Shown piece by piece: positions 9,057 through 18,838 of a DNA stretch of 64,000 nucleotides. Under the pieces are notes generated by a model. The model saw only the letters and a list, made by a program, of their open reading frames with translations, had not been told where the DNA came from and did no database searches. Position 1 is the first letter of the stretch. Each line of letters starts with the position of its first letter. Made by a program: the position numbers and the translations under genes. This DNA is from Telmatospirillum sp. Its GTDB lineage: Bacteria > Pseudomonadota > Alphaproteobacteria > Rhodospirillales > Magnetospirillaceae. The stretch is taken from the NCBI GenBank assembly GCA_031291415.1, contig JARLJB010000182.1, positions 1 through 64,000 on the forward strand. Direction: 5' to 3'.

Positions 9057-9504
9057 GCCGCCGGTCGATGGCCCCGGCGGGCCGGAAAAGCTGTCGCTCG
9101 TCTTGTTTTCCGGAAGTTTCGACAAGGTGCACTACGCATTGGCGATGGCGGCGGCGGCTTTGGCCAGCAATCGTCAGGCGACGCTGTTCTTTACGATGGG
9201 CGCGGCCCGCGCTTTGCTCGCCGAAGATGCCGAGGGGCCGGGATGGCGCCGACTGCATGCCACCGAGGAGGGGCTCTCCCCGCTGGCCGCCGATGCTGAG
9301 CTGACGGCCCGTGGTCTGGGAAATTTCGAAGAGTTGCTGTCGGCCTGCGTTGCGCTTGGCGGTACCGTCATGGTCTGCGAGATGGGGCTGCGGGCCCTGG
9401 GATTGACCCCGAAAGCGTTGCGAACCGATGTTCCGGTGACGCAGGGCGGACTGGTATCGTTTCTCGCCGACGCGTCGGCCAGCGGCGCCATGGTTTTCGT
9501 ATGA
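9043..9504 (+). CDS. DsrE/DsrF-like family protein
   Basis: A 153-residue protein with a Rossmann-like DsrE fold: LSLVLFSGSFDKVHYALAMA at the N-terminus, ATLFFTMGAARAL in the middle and VMVCEMGLRALGL near the C-terminus. The Cys in VCEMG sits where sulfur-relay members carry a functional Cys; a second is in LLSACVALGG. Overlap with moeB by 14 nt and a GGAAG ribosome site suggest coupled expression. A role in handling sulfane sulfur for the MoeB/ThiF partner is a reasonable inference. Confidence 0.8.
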   Translation: MSAAEPPVDGPGGPEKLSLVLFSGSFDKVHYALAMAAAALASNRQATLFFTMGAARALLAEDAEGPGWRRLHATEEGLSPLAADAELTARGLGNFEELLSACVALGGTVMVCEMGLRALGLTPKALRTDVPVTQGGLVSFLADASASGAMVFV

Positions 9505-9520
9505 GGGGGATGCTCGTCTG

Positions 9521-10438
9521 ATGGATGGTCCGGTACGACCCAACCGCATCATGAATATCGACGGCACCACTGCAGTGATACGGGTCAATGCGCGCGCCGC
9601 CCATCTCGGGGATCTTTACCACTGGCTGCTGACCACCCGGCGGTCCGTTTTCGCCGCCGTGTTGATCGGCAGCTATCTGGGTCTCAACAGCCTGTTCGCG
9701 CTGGCCTATCTGGCATCCGGCAATGGTGTCGAGAATGTCCGTCCCGGGTCGTTCGAGGATGCCTTTTTCTTTTCCGTACAGACCATGGCAACCATCGGCT
9801 ACGGCAAGATGGTGCCGATCAGCACCCTGGCGAATGTTCTGGTCACCGCCGAGGCCGGTGTCGGCCTGTTCGGCATCGCCATGGCGGCAGCCCTGATGTT
9901 CGCCCGCTTCACCCGTCCAACCGCTGGAATCCGCTTTTCACGCAGTATGGTCATTTCCAAGTTCGATGGTGTGCCGACCCTGATGTTTCGGCTGGCCAAT
10001 GAGCGCAACGACCAGATCCACGAAGCGCGGCTGCATATGGTTCTGATGCGGTCGGAGAAAACCGCCGAGGGGCAAAGCTTTCGGCGCCTGCACGATCTGA
10101 GTTTGGTGCGTTCCTTTACGCCGGTATTTTCGCTGTCCTGGACGGTCATGCACCGGGTCGACGAGACGAGCCCGCTTTTCGGGATCGCCTGTCAGGATCT
10201 GATCGATTCGCAATCCGAGGTCATGGTGCTGCTGTCCGGCCATCATCAAGGCTTCCAGCAGGAAGTACATGCCCGCTACGCCTACACGGCCGAGGACGTC
10301 GTCTGGGGGGCGCAGTTTGCCGACATCTTTCGCACTTTGCCCGATGGGCGGCGGGTCATCGACTTCGCTGTGTTCGATGTTCTTTTGTATCCCGAAGACG
10401 CCGTTCCGGCGGCGCTTGCCGCCGAGCAACGGTCATAA
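9521..10438 (+). CDS. KirBac-type inward-rectifier potassium channel
   Basis: Inner-membrane K+ channel. The 305-residue product has outer helix SVFAAVLIGSYLGLNSLFALAYL (about 43-65), pore helix DAFFFSVQTMATIG, selectivity filter TIGYG, and inner helix VLVTAEAGVGLFGIAMAAALMFARF. Residues from about 140 on form the cytoplasmic Kir domain (SKFDGVPTLMFRLANERN, then FSLSWTVMHRVDETSPLFG). The architecture and length match bacterial Kir channels such as KirBac3.1 of Magnetospirillum. It lies 16 nt after the DsrE gene, with no obvious functional link. Confidence 0.93.
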   Translation: MDGPVRPNRIMNIDGTTAVIRVNARAAHLGDLYHWLLTTRRSVFAAVLIGSYLGLNSLFALAYLASGNGVENVRPGSFEDAFFFSVQTMATIGYGKMVPISTLANVLVTAEAGVGLFGIAMAAALMFARFTRPTAGIRFSRSMVISKFDGVPTLMFRLANERNDQIHEARLHMVLMRSEKTAEGQSFRRLHDLSLVRSFTPVFSLSWTVMHRVDETSPLFGIACQDLIDSQSEVMVLLSGHHQGFQQEVHARYAYTAEDVVWGAQFADIFRTLPDGRRVIDFAVFDVLLYPEDAVPAALAAEQRS

Positions 10439-10461
10439 GTCACTCCTTATCGCCGTCGGCA

Positions 10462-11448
10462 TTACAACAGGTTGGCCAGGACCCGGTCCGGTGGATTATG
10501 TCCGTCGATATGGGTCTTGATGTTGATCAACACCTTTTCTCCCATGTCGACACGGCCCTCGATCGTTGCCGAGCCAAGATGCGGCAACAGCACGACGTTC
10601 TCCATTTCGAGCAATTTCGGGTTGATCGCCGGCTCGTGCTCAAACACGTCAAGGCCGGCGCCGGCTATTTCCCGCTTTTGCAGCATGCGGGTCAGCGCAG
10701 CTTCATCGACCACTTCGCCGCGCGCCGTGTTCACCAGATAGGAATGCGGCTGCATCAGTTTCAGGCGACGGGCCGACAGCAGATGGTAGGTGGCCGGCGT
10801 GTGCGGGCAGTGGATGGAAATGACGTCCATGCGGGCCAGCATCTGGTCAAGGCTTTCCCAGTAGGTGGCATCCAGTTCCTGCTCGAGTTCGGGATAGAGG
10901 CGTTTGCGGTTATGGTAGTGGACCGACAGACCAAATCCTTTGGCGCGTCGGGCGACGGCCTGTCCGATACGCCCCATGCCGATGATGCCGAGCCGCTTTC
11001 CCCAGATACGGTGGCCCAACAGGAAGGACGGGCTCCATCCCTGCCAGCGCCCGGCCCGGACCAGCCGTTCCCCCTCTGCCAACCGCCGCGGTATGGCGAG
11101 GATCAGCGCCATGGTCATATCGGCGGTGTCCTCGGTCAGCACGTCGGGGGTATTGGTTACGGTAATGCCGCGTTCCCGGGCGCTGGCCAAGTCGATATGA
11201 TCGACGCCGGCGCCGAAGTTGGCGATCAGGCGGAGAGAGGGAGCCGCATGCGAGAGAATCGCGGCGTCGATACGGTCGGTGACCGTCGGCACCAGCACAT
11301 CGGCGGTCTTTACCGCTTCAATCAATTCCGATTTAGTTAGGGGACGGTCGTCAATGTTCAACCGGGCGTCAAATAGCTCCATCATCCGCGTTTCGATGGC
11401 GTCGGGCAGCTTACGGGTGACGAAAACCAGCGGCTTCTTTGGTGCCAT
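10462..11448 (-). CDS. D-isomer 2-hydroxyacid dehydrogenase (glyoxylate/hydroxypyruvate reductase-like)
   Basis: NAD(P)-dependent reductase of small 2-oxoacids. The open frame extends to 11571, but ATG 11448 (MAPKKPLVFVTRKLPDA) has a GGAGG site 8 nt upstream, giving 328 aa. The nucleotide-binding loop is GIIGMGRIGQAVARR. The catalytic set is visible as VNTARGEVVDE (Arg), DVFEHEP (Glu) and LLPHLGSAT (His). The closest match by motif is the glyoxylate reductase GyaR group. A paralogue lies at 43692-44657. Confidence 0.9.
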   Translation of the reverse strand: MAPKKPLVFVTRKLPDAIETRMMELFDARLNIDDRPLTKSELIEAVKTADVLVPTVTDRIDAAILSHAAPSLRLIANFGAGVDHIDLASARERGITVTNTPDVLTEDTADMTMALILAIPRRLAEGERLVRAGRWQGWSPSFLLGHRIWGKRLGIIGMGRIGQAVARRAKGFGLSVHYHNRKRLYPELEQELDATYWESLDQMLARMDVISIHCPHTPATYHLLSARRLKLMQPHSYLVNTARGEVVDEAALTRMLQKREIAGAGLDVFEHEPAINPKLLEMENVVLLPHLGSATIEGRVDMGEKVLINIKTHIDGHNPPDRVLANLL

Positions 11449-11654
11449 CGTGGAGCCTCCGCTTGTCTTGGACATTCTTAGTTGAGAGGCTGTAGCAAGA
11501 CCAGGCCCGCTTGTCCAGAGGACTATAACTTTTGAAGAGTAAGGTATTCCCCGAGGTTTCGACAGAGCCAAGCGACAGGGGCGTTTCTTCGCCCGCCTTG
11601 ACCGACCGGTCGGACCCTGGCAAATATTCCCTTACCGAAATGAAGGTCCTTGAT

Positions 11655-12173
11655 ATGCCAGCCATGGCACGACTGATCCGTTGCCTCTTTGCCGTCGTTG
11701 CGATCTCGGTGACGCTCCTCGCCATGGCTTGGCCGCTGGCGGCCGCGGAGAACAGCGGCCTGCCGCTGCCCCGGTTCGTCTCGTTGCGATCCGATGAGGT
11801 CAATCTGCGAACCGGTCCGGGAGTGCGCTATCCGGTCGATTGGATTTATTCCAGGCGCGATCTTCCCGTCGAGGTCATCGCCGAATTTGAGACTTGGCGG
11901 AAAATCAGGGACTGGCAGGGATCCGAGGGATGGGTTCATCAGAGCATGCTGTGGCCAAGGCGCATGGTGGTGGTGACCGGCCAGCAGCGTCGGTTGCGCG
12001 CCGAACCGGACGATAAAGCGGTCCCCTTGGCTCTGGTCGACCCCAATGTGACGGGGCGGTTGCTCAGCTGTCCGCGCGGCAAAGAATATTGTCGCGTCGA
12101 AATCAACAATATTCAGGGCTGGTTGAAGCGTGACGAATTCTGGGGCGTGTACCAGAGCGAATATATCGAGTGA
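11655..12173 (+). CDS. Secreted SH3-domain (SH3b) protein
   Basis: A 172-residue exported protein. I chose ATG 11655 because GAAGG lies 8 nt upstream and the next residues (ARLIRCLFAVVAISVTLLAMAWPLAAA) form a signal peptide. ATG 11640 is an alternative. The mature part contains two SH3-like repeats: VNLRTGPGVRYPVDWIY, the classic SH3b start, and VVTGQQRRLRAEPDDKA. A role in envelope or cell-wall binding is inferred from the fold. It is divergent from the hydroxyacid dehydrogenase, an arrangement I recall from other Rhodospirillales. Confidence 0.85.
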   Translation: MPAMARLIRCLFAVVAISVTLLAMAWPLAAAENSGLPLPRFVSLRSDEVNLRTGPGVRYPVDWIYSRRDLPVEVIAEFETWRKIRDWQGSEGWVHQSMLWPRRMVVVTGQQRRLRAEPDDKAVPLALVDPNVTGRLLSCPRGKEYCRVEINNIQGWLKRDEFWGVYQSEYIE

Positions 12174-12214
12174 TCACGCAAAGGCGGTATTGAACAGTCG
12201 CGGGGGACGATCGC

Positions 12215-12433
12215 ATGGATCTGGGCACGACTCTTATAAGCCTTGCCGTTGTGGCGGCGATCTTCGCCCTATGTTGGTTTCTGGAGCGGCGTCCGCGGTC
12301 GGTCGGTGACGTGCGGATGTTCCCCTATATTCCCGTAATGATGCTTTGTCTGGTTTTGATCCTGGGCCTTGTCGCCCATCTGGTCGGCCTGTTGACCGGC
12401 AAACCGGTCGGGTCGCAGGCAACGGGATACTAG
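12215..12433 (+). CDS. Small two-helix membrane protein
   Basis: A 72-residue ORF with two hydrophobic segments, LISLAVVAAIFALCWFL and FPYIPVMMLCLVLILGLVAHLVGLL, separated by a positively charged turn (ERRPRSVGDVR). By the positive-inside rule both termini would be periplasmic. The ribosome site is GGGGGACGATCGC. I do not recognise the family. Confidence 0.7.
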   Translation: MDLGTTLISLAVVAAIFALCWFLERRPRSVGDVRMFPYIPVMMLCLVLILGLVAHLVGLLTGKPVGSQATGY

Positions 12434-12474
12434 CCCGTCGACCGGGCGGAACAGCGCTGCCCGCCGTCGTCCGG

Positions 12475-12684
12475 TCAGTCGTTGACCGCGCGCAGAACCG
12501 GCCGGGCTTCTTCTCCGGTTTCCAATTCCGCGACCGTGCGCATATAGTCGTCCCAGCTTTCGAGGAACTCGGCGACGGACAGTTGGACACAGTCCTCCAC
12601 CGTACGACCAAGCTGGGTCGCAATGCTCTGCAGTTTGTCCCTCACCTCGGGGGTGAGGGTCAGCATCAGATCCAGATCGCTCAT
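12475..12684 (-). CDS. Ribbon-helix-helix (CopG/ParD-like) small protein, orphan
   Basis: A 69-residue protein beginning MSDLDLMLTLTPEVRDKLQSIATQLGRTVEDCVQ. A short beta strand (DLMLTLTP) then two helices is the ribbon-helix-helix pattern of CopG/ParD antitoxins and small repressors. The C-terminal half is acidic (ELETGEEARP). No toxin-like ORF lies beside it on either strand, so it is either solitary or not an antitoxin. The AAGGTAA ribosome site supports the ATG start. Confidence 0.65.
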   Translation of the reverse strand: MSDLDLMLTLTPEVRDKLQSIATQLGRTVEDCVQLSVAEFLESWDDYMRTVAELETGEEARPVLRAVND

Positions 12685-12794
12685 GTTTGATTACCTTAAA
12701 CGGTAAAAAAGTGGGTAAAGTCACCGTATTGTAGCCGTAAATTCTGTTTATGGCTATGTGCCTGTAACATTTTGATTGTGATATAAGCCGGCTC

Positions 12795-14930
12795 ATGCCT
12801 TCGCGAACGCCAAGTAACAACGATTCGGGTCTTTGGGTCTCACCAGAAGATCGCGTTCGGATTTCATCGGGGCCGGGCGGCCGTGACTCTCGACCGGCCG
12901 GAGACGGGATTTCATCTTTATTCCGACATAGCGGCAATCGCGACCACCGCGATGATCGGCCGGCTGGCCCGCCGCCGCCGCCGAAACCTCCCCGGCCGCC
13001 GCAACCGCCCCGCGGTCCCCGCCCGCCGGGCGGCAGGCGGGGACGCAGTATTTTCGGCTGGCTGTTCAATTTTGGCCTGACCATGGCCATTTGGGTGGCG
13101 ATCGGCGTCGGTATTCTGGTCGCCTATTACTCTTACGATCTTCCCGACCTCGGGACTTTGACCGCCACGACGCGCCGGCCGAGTATTACTTTGGTGTCGA
13201 CCGATGGCGAAACGATCGCGGCCTATGGCGACGTCTACGGTGAACCGATAGATGTGACGCAACTGCCGCCAACCTTGCCGCAGGCCGTCATGGCAACGGA
13301 AGATCGGCATTTCTACAGCCATTTCGGGTTGGACCTGGTTGGACTGCTGCGGGCGTCGGTCGTCAATCTGCGGGCCGGCCATGTGGTGCAGGGCGGTTCG
13401 ACGATTACCCAGCAGTTGGCAAAAAACCTGTTTTTGACACCCGAACGCAGCCTCAAGCGCAAAGTGCAGGAACTGCTTATGGCGCTGTGGCTCGAACACA
13501 AGTTCAGCAAGGAACAGATTTTCACCCTTTACCTCAACCGGGTTTATCTCGGGAACGGCACCTGGGGCGTCGATGCGGCGGCGCGGCGTTATTTCGGCGT
13601 GCCGGCCAGCCAGCTCAACCTTTACCAATCGGCTCTGCTGGCCGGGCTTTTGAAAGCGCCGTCGCGGTATAATCCGCAGAACGACCGCGAACAGTCGGCC
13701 AAGCGGACCGCTCAGGTTCTGGCCAATATGGTGGCCTTTGGGGCGATCAACCAGGAACAGGCCGACGCCGCCATGAAGACCGGGCAGACGACCGTTCGCC
13801 AAGTCTCCCATACCGGCCGCTATTTTGCCGATTGGATCCATGATCTGGTCGATCAGTACGCCCGCGACGACCGCGATATCGTTGTCCAGACGACCCTCGA
13901 CATGGGACTGCAGCGCAAGGTGGAAGCCGAACTGGAGACCATGCTGGCTGGTCCGGGCGTGAAGGCCGGAGTCAGTCAGGGGGCGGTGGTGGTGATGAGT
14001 CCCGACGGCGCCGTCAGGGCGTTGGCCGGCGGCAGGGACTACGCGACCAGTCAGTTCAATCGGGCGGTGCAGGGGCTGCGCCAGCCCGGATCGTCGTTCA
14101 AAGCCTTCGTCTACCTGGCGGCGGTCGAGGCGGGGTGGGATGAGAACGACACCATCGAGGATGCGCCGATCACCGTCGGCAAATATCAGCCGGAAAACTA
14201 TACTCACAAATACGAAGGCCCTATCTCGCTGCGTCACGCGCTGGCCAAGTCGAGCAACGTCGCCGCCGTTCGGCTGATCGAACGGGTCGGCCCCAAACGG
14301 GTTGTCGCGGTGGCCAAGCGACTGGGCATCACCTCGGAACTCCATGCCGATGCCTCGCTGGCGCTTGGCACCAGCGAGGTCAGTCTCGTCGAACTGACCG
14401 CCGCCTACGCGACGTTCGCCAATAGCGGCAATGGCGTGTTTCCCTATGGCTTTTCCGAAGTGCGCGACAACCGGGGGTCGGTTGTCTACCGCCGGGAAGG
14501 AACCGGCACCGGGCAGATCATCTCGGCACACGCCCTGCGTGAAATGAATGACATGCTGAGTGGCGTGGTCACCGATGGCTATGGCAAGGCTGCGGCTATA
14601 GACCGGCCGACCGCCGGAAAAACCGGCACCACCCAGGATTATCGCGATGCCTGGTTCATGGGGTTCTCGGCGGACTATGTCGGCGGCGTCTGGTTCGGCA
14701 ATGACGATGGAACGGCAATGCGCAAGGTGACCGGCGGAACCTTGCCGGCCCAACTTTGGCGGACGGTCATGCTGGCCGCCCACAAGGGGTTGCCGCCTCG
14801 CCCGTTGCCTGGTCTCGGACCGGAGGAGAATCCCTCGACCGACAGCGGTGGTGTGGCGTCGCGCCCGTCGCAGCCCAGCGACAGCAACGACAGCATCTGG
14901 AACGGTTTGGTCAAGATGTTGGGCGGTTGA
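12795..14930 (+). CDS. Bifunctional class A penicillin-binding protein (PBP1A-like)
   Basis: Peptidoglycan polymerase and cross-linker, 711 aa. Residues 1-85 are a cytoplasmic Pro/Arg-rich tail (GPPPPPKPPRPPQPPRGP). One transmembrane segment follows (GLTMAIWVAIGVGILVAYY). The GT51 glycosyltransferase domain has ATEDRHFYSHFG (catalytic Glu), GGSTITQQLAKN and RKVQELLMALWLE. The transpeptidase domain has SSFK (Ser nucleophile), SSN and KTGTT. Family level is certain; whether it is the main PBP1A or a PBP1C-like paralogue is not. Confidence 0.93.
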   Translation: MPSRTPSNNDSGLWVSPEDRVRISSGPGGRDSRPAGDGISSLFRHSGNRDHRDDRPAGPPPPPKPPRPPQPPRGPRPPGGRRGRSIFGWLFNFGLTMAIWVAIGVGILVAYYSYDLPDLGTLTATTRRPSITLVSTDGETIAAYGDVYGEPIDVTQLPPTLPQAVMATEDRHFYSHFGLDLVGLLRASVVNLRAGHVVQGGSTITQQLAKNLFLTPERSLKRKVQELLMALWLEHKFSKEQIFTLYLNRVYLGNGTWGVDAAARRYFGVPASQLNLYQSALLAGLLKAPSRYNPQNDREQSAKRTAQVLANMVAFGAINQEQADAAMKTGQTTVRQVSHTGRYFADWIHDLVDQYARDDRDIVVQTTLDMGLQRKVEAELETMLAGPGVKAGVSQGAVVVMSPDGAVRALAGGRDYATSQFNRAVQGLRQPGSSFKAFVYLAAVEAGWDENDTIEDAPITVGKYQPENYTHKYEGPISLRHALAKSSNVAAVRLIERVGPKRVVAVAKRLGITSELHADASLALGTSEVSLVELTAAYATFANSGNGVFPYGFSEVRDNRGSVVYRREGTGTGQIISAHALREMNDMLSGVVTDGYGKAAAIDRPTAGKTGTTQDYRDAWFMGFSADYVGGVWFGNDDGTAMRKVTGGTLPAQLWRTVMLAAHKGLPPRPLPGLGPEENPSTDSGGVASRPSQPSDSNDSIWNGLVKMLGG

Positions 14931-14937
14931 CCGCCGA

Positions 14938-16143
14938 TCAGGGAGATTGGACGGTCGGCCGGTCGCGGAGCAGGGCGTAGGCAACGGCGCCCAGCAGGAC
15001 CATGGCGGCGATCGTTGCCGCCATCGGCAGGGTCGTCCCGTCGTCGAACCTGCCGACCAGCCAGCCGGCTCCGGCGGCCACAGCCATTTGAATAAAGCCA
15101 AGCAAAGCCGACGCGCTGCCGGCGATTCGGCCGTGCGGCGCGATGGCGGCGGCGGTGCCGCTGGGCAAGATCAAGCCGGCGGCCAGGAAGATTCCGATCA
15201 TCGGCAAGATGACCGCCGCGATGGTCTGCACATGCGCGAGGCCGAGGCCGGCGAGCGCCACGGCGGCCACCAGACCGATCATCACGCCGGCACCGACCAA
15301 CCGTTCGGGAGGAACCCGATGGGAGAAGCGGGCCGTCGTCAGGTTGCCAATCAACAGTCCGCCGATCACCGCAGCGAAGAAGAAGCCGAAATGTTCCGGC
15401 CTCACCGCCAGGACATCGATAAGGACGAAAGAGGCGCCGGAGATGAACGAGAACATGGCAGCGAAAGTGAAGGTCAAGGTCAGCGTATGGCGCAAAAAGG
15501 ACCGATGCGTCAGCAACAGTCCATAGGTGCCCAGCATGCGACTCAGTTTGAGGGCATTGCGGTCGAGGTGGCAGTTGGTTTCAACGAGCCTCCACCAGAT
15601 ACCGGCAAACAACGCCAGCCCGAAGATCGTCATGACGATGAAATTGGCCCGCCAGTCGAAAACGGCATGCAATATGCCACCGGCAATCGGTGCGACGGCG
15701 GGCGCAATGGTCATGATTGCGGCCATGATCGCCATGGTTCGCGCCGCCTGGTCCTTGGGGTAGGCGTCGCGCACGATGGCCCGGCAGAGCACAGGGCCGG
15801 CGCAGGCACCGAAGGCCTGCAACAACCGGGCGAGGATCAAGGTGTCGATCGAGCGCGCGGTCAGGCAGAGAAGGCTCGCCACGCAGTAAAGCCCGGTCCC
15901 GGCCAGCAGGACAGGACGCCGGCCATAGCGGTCCGACAGAGGTCCCAGGACCAGTTGGGCGATGGAGAACCCGGCGATGAAGATGCTGAGCGTCATCTGG
16001 ACATGCGAGACATCGGTGGCGAAAACGCGCGTCATGTCGGGCAGCGACGGCAAGAAAATGTCGATGGACACCGGGCCGAAGGTGACCATGGCGATCAGCA
16101 GGGCCAGCGGGGGGCGGGGAGACGATGTCATTTCAGAAGACAT
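14938..16143 (-). CDS. Bcr/CflA family MFS multidrug exporter
   Basis: A 401-residue transporter with 12 predicted hydrophobic segments. The Bcr/CflA signature is visible at the N-terminus (GPVSIDIFLPSLPDM, with the membrane-buried Asp) and the loop motif LGPLSDRYGRRPVLLAG. It starts 6 nt after the upstream metalloprotease-like gene and is convergent with the PBP gene across 7 bp. Substrate specificity cannot be read from sequence. Confidence 0.9.
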   Translation of the reverse strand: MSSEMTSSPRPPLALLIAMVTFGPVSIDIFLPSLPDMTRVFATDVSHVQMTLSIFIAGFSIAQLVLGPLSDRYGRRPVLLAGTGLYCVASLLCLTARSIDTLILARLLQAFGACAGPVLCRAIVRDAYPKDQAARTMAIMAAIMTIAPAVAPIAGGILHAVFDWRANFIVMTIFGLALFAGIWWRLVETNCHLDRNALKLSRMLGTYGLLLTHRSFLRHTLTLTFTFAAMFSFISGASFVLIDVLAVRPEHFGFFFAAVIGGLLIGNLTTARFSHRVPPERLVGAGVMIGLVAAVALAGLGLAHVQTIAAVILPMIGIFLAAGLILPSGTAAAIAPHGRIAGSASALLGFIQMAVAAGAGWLVGRFDDGTTLPMAATIAAMVLLGAVAYALLRDRPTVQSP

Positions 16144-16149
16144 GGTCCG

Positions 16150-16842
16150 CTATGCCTGGCCATAGCGATGCAGGGCCGAGCCATGCTGTTTCAACCATGC
16201 CCGGCAGCCGTCGGCACCGTCGACCAGGCCGGCGACGAGACGCCAGAAGGCGGCGGAATGATTCATCTGGGCCAGATGGGCGACCTCGTGGGCGACGACA
16301 TAATCGAGGATGGCGGGCGGCGCCAGCAACAGCCGCCAGGAAAACGCCAGATCGCCCCGGCTGCTGCAGCTTCCCCAGCGTGAGCGCGTGTCCTTGAGAT
16401 GGATCGAGCGGTAGGGGCGTCCGATCTTTGCGGCCATCGGCAGGGCGCTGGCGGTGATCTCCTCAAGGGCGCGGCGTTTCAGCCAATCGGTGAGCCGCCG
16501 GGCGAAATATTCCGCTTCTCCGCAGACGTGGATTTCGCCGTCCGCCGTCCAGACACCGCGCCGACCGGTGGGGTCGTGACGGAGCAGGTGGGCGACACCC
16601 TGCAGCGGCAGCGTCATGCCGTCGGCGAAGGGAACGGCGGCCGGTAGCGCCGCCAGACGGGCGGTCAGCCAGTCGCTCTTGCTTTGCGCGAAGGCCAGAC
16701 CCTGGCTGACCGCGGCATGGACCGGCAGCACCAGGACAACCGAGCCATCACGCTGGTCGACCCGCAAAGACAAACGCTTGGCTTGCGGACTGCGACACAG
16801 GCGCAAGGGGACCGGACGGCCGCCGAGCAGAAGGCTGGTCAC
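16150..16842 (-). CDS. YgjP-like M48 (DUF45) metallopeptidase
   Basis: Putative zinc metalloprotease, 230 aa. The C-terminal part has the HExxH motif in [20 protein letters not shown], preceded by the conserved [12 protein letters not shown] typical of the YgjP/WLM family. I chose the GTG start at 16842 because it overlaps the upstream stop as GTGA. The frame is open to 17220, but that extension is Arg-rich antisense shadow of the upstream gene. It sits between the YcgN-like gene and the Bcr/CflA gene in an apparent three-gene operon. Confidence 0.87.
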   Translation of the reverse strand: MTSLLLGGRPVPLRLCRSPQAKRLSLRVDQRDGSVVLVLPVHAAVSQGLAFAQSKSDWLTARLAALPAAVPFADGMTLPLQGVAHLLRHDPTGRRGVWTADGEIHVCGEAEYFARRLTDWLKRRALEEITASALPMAAKIGRPYRSIHLKDTRSRWGSCSSRGDLAFSWRLLLAPPAILDYVVAHEVAHLAQMNHSAAFWRLVAGLVDGADGCRAWLKQHGSALHRYGQA

Positions 16843-17285
16843 GCCGGCCAAGTGACGATGTGATGATCGAGGATGTCGGCCTTTTTCTCGGGAACGGCGC
16901 GGCCGAGGACCGACTGGCCGGCGGCGTGAACGCTGTTGGGATCGCCCGACACCAGCGGATGCCACCAAGCCAGCGGTTGGCCGTTGGCCACGAGTCGATA
17001 GGCGCAGGTCGAGGGAAGCCAGTTCAATTCCATTACTTTGTCCGGCCGCAGCGCCACGCAATCGGGAACATGGCGCTGCCGTTCGGCATATTTCGAGCAT
17101 TGGCAGGTCCCCAGATCGAGCAGCCGGCAGGCGACGTCGGTGTAATAGATTTCGTCGGTGTCCTCGTACTGCAGTTTGTGCAGGCAGCATTTTCCACATC
17201 CGTCGCACAGAGATTCCCATTCCGACGGGCTCATCTCGCGGAGAGTCTTGACGCGCCAGAAAGGTTCCGTCGTGGTTTCCGGCAT
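16839..17285 (-). CDS. YcgN/YkgJ family cysteine-cluster protein
   Basis: A 148-residue protein of the UPF0260 (YcgN) family. The N-terminus carries [12 protein letters not shown], and further Cys occur in [23 protein letters not shown] and STCAYRL, a set thought to bind an Fe-S or zinc cluster. ATG 17285 has AAGGAG 10-11 nt upstream and starts [10 protein letters not shown]; the open frame continues to 17495 without homology. The stop overlaps the next gene's GTG. The molecular function of this family is not established. Confidence 0.88.
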   Translation of the reverse strand: MPETTTEPFWRVKTLREMSPSEWESLCDGCGKCCLHKLQYEDTDEIYYTDVACRLLDLGTCQCSKYAERQRHVPDCVALRPDKVMELNWLPSTCAYRLVANGQPLAWWHPLVSGDPNSVHAAGQSVLGRAVPEKKADILDHHIVTWPA

Positions 17286-17496
17286 TCGGTGCGTTCTCCT
17301 TGCGCCAACAGCGCCATGGTGGACCGGAAGGAGCAGGCCTCCGGTCTGGAAATGGTGATTGTGCCCGTCTTCTGGAAGACTTCGGGGAAAATGAAGCATC
17401 CGCCGGCGTCGTTCGCCCCCGGGCTTGACAAGCGAGCGGAGCATGACCCGTTCGCGCCGCCGTTTCAACGGTTGCAAACGCCGGAGCCCGATCACG

Positions 17497-18834
17497 TCAA
17501 TCGGTGGTCATTCGGTCAATCAGGTGCAGGAACGATCCGATCACCGTGCCGTCGACGTGGCCGACCTCGCCTAACCCCCTGCCTTGCGCATCGGCGGCGT
17601 GAAACAGCGGCTGGCCGTCAGTCGCCTGTAGGATGCTGGCGTAGTGGAATTCGTGGCCGCGGAAAAGACTGTCGCATCGGCCAAACGGCGTATCGATCGC
17701 CAATCGGCCCTGGCGGTAGCCGAGATGAAGACGCCGTTTGGCAAAACTGGTGGTGACCGGCAACAGCCCCGCCATGGCGTGCATCATTCCGTCGCCATCC
17801 TCAAGCGCCCGTCCGAGGGTCATGTAACCGCCGCACTCGCCATAGATCCATTTTTTCTGGCCAGCCGCCCGCCGCAGCCCCGCCAGAAAGGTCCCGGCGG
17901 CGGCCAGTCGGGCCGCGTGCAATTCCGGGTAACCGCCGGGCAGATAGACGGCATCGGCGTCACCGGCCGGCGGCTGGTCGTCCAGTGGCGAGAAAAAGGA
18001 GATCTCGGCGCCGGCCCGCCGCCAACCGTCGAGGACGGCCGGGTAGGCGAAGGCGAAGGCGTCGTCGCGGGCGACGGCGATTCTTTGTCCGAGCGGCGGC
18101 AAGGGTGGTTCCGCCACCGTCCTGGCCGAGAGCGAAGACGGCTGCGCCAGCGCGATCAACCGATCGATGTCGACGTTCTCGTCGATCCGTGTCGCCACCT
18201 GGTCGAGCCGTTGGTCGAGCGCCGCGATCTCGCCGGCCTGAACCAGCCCCAGATGCCGTTCCGGCAGGGCCAGCGCCGGGTCGCGGGGAAGCCAGCCGAG
18301 CAGCGGCAGATCCGGGCAATGGGCGGCGCAGGCTCTCTCGACCATCGCCCTGTGCGCGGCTCCGGCGACCTGGTTGAAAACCACGCCGGCCACGTCGATG
18401 TCGCTCCGGTGGCGACGGAATCCGTTGATCAGGGCCGCCGCTGAGGCTGCCTGGCGGCGCAGATCGACCAGCAGGACGACCGGCCAGCCGGTATGGGCCG
18501 CGACGTCGGCTGTCGACCCGGTAATACCGGCGGCACCGGTGTCGGCGCCGTCGAACAGCCCCATGACGCCTTCGCAGATGATCACGTCGGCGTTGGCGGC
18601 GAGCGCCGTCACCTGGGTCGCCAGATGGGCCGGACGCATGGCCCAGAGATCGAGATTGAGACAGGGGTGGTGGCTGGCGGCGGCGTGGAAGGCCGGATCG
18701 ATATAGTCGGGGCCGACCTTGGCGGACGCCAGGGCGCAGCCCCGACGATGCAGGGCCCGCAACAAGCCAAGCGTGAAAACCGTCTTGCCGCTGCCCGAGG
18801 CGGCGGCGCCGATGATCAGTCCGCGCGCCGTCAT
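17497..18834 (-). CDS. cobB: Cobyrinic acid a,c-diamide synthase
   Basis: Glutamine-dependent amidation of the a- and c-carboxylates of the corrin ring (CobB/CbiA). The 445-residue product has the P-loop-like [10 protein letters not shown] (9-18), the switch [10 protein letters not shown], and the class I glutamine amidotransferase domain in the C-terminal third, with the nucleophile Cys in YGECGGYM. It starts 4 nt after the SCO gene, so it appears to be the last gene of a TauE-SCO-cobB transcript. That is an unusual partner set for a cobalamin gene. Confidence 0.94.
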   Translation of the reverse strand: MTARGLIIGAAASGSGKTVFTLGLLRALHRRGCALASAKVGPDYIDPAFHAAASHHPCLNLDLWAMRPAHLATQVTALAANADVIICEGVMGLFDGADTGAAGITGSTADVAAHTGWPVVLLVDLRRQAASAAALINGFRRHRSDIDVAGVVFNQVAGAAHRAMVERACAAHCPDLPLLGWLPRDPALALPERHLGLVQAGEIAALDQRLDQVATRIDENVDIDRLIALAQPSSLSARTVAEPPLPPLGQRIAVARDDAFAFAYPAVLDGWRRAGAEISFFSPLDDQPPAGDADAVYLPGGYPELHAARLAAAGTFLAGLRRAAGQKKWIYGECGGYMTLGRALEDGDGMMHAMAGLLPVTTSFAKRRLHLGYRQGRLAIDTPFGRCDSLFRGHEFHYASILQATDGQPLFHAADAQGRGLGEVGHVDGTVIGSFLHLIDRMTTD

Positions 18835-18838
18835 CGGG

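Noticed and set aside
7131..9125. A 664-codon minus-strand frame over cysK copy 2 and moeB
   Set aside because: Shadow of both genes. A similar but shorter shadow exists over cysK copy 1, as expected from duplicated sequence.
12475..12684. Toxin-antitoxin pair around the ribbon-helix-helix gene
   Set aside because: No toxin-like ORF lies next to it; the neighbours are a small membrane protein and a PBP.
14848..16383. A 511-codon plus-strand frame across the Bcr/CflA and YgjP genes
   Set aside because: Low-complexity Gly/Gln/Arg/Asp-rich protein without domains, antisense to two genes with good motifs.
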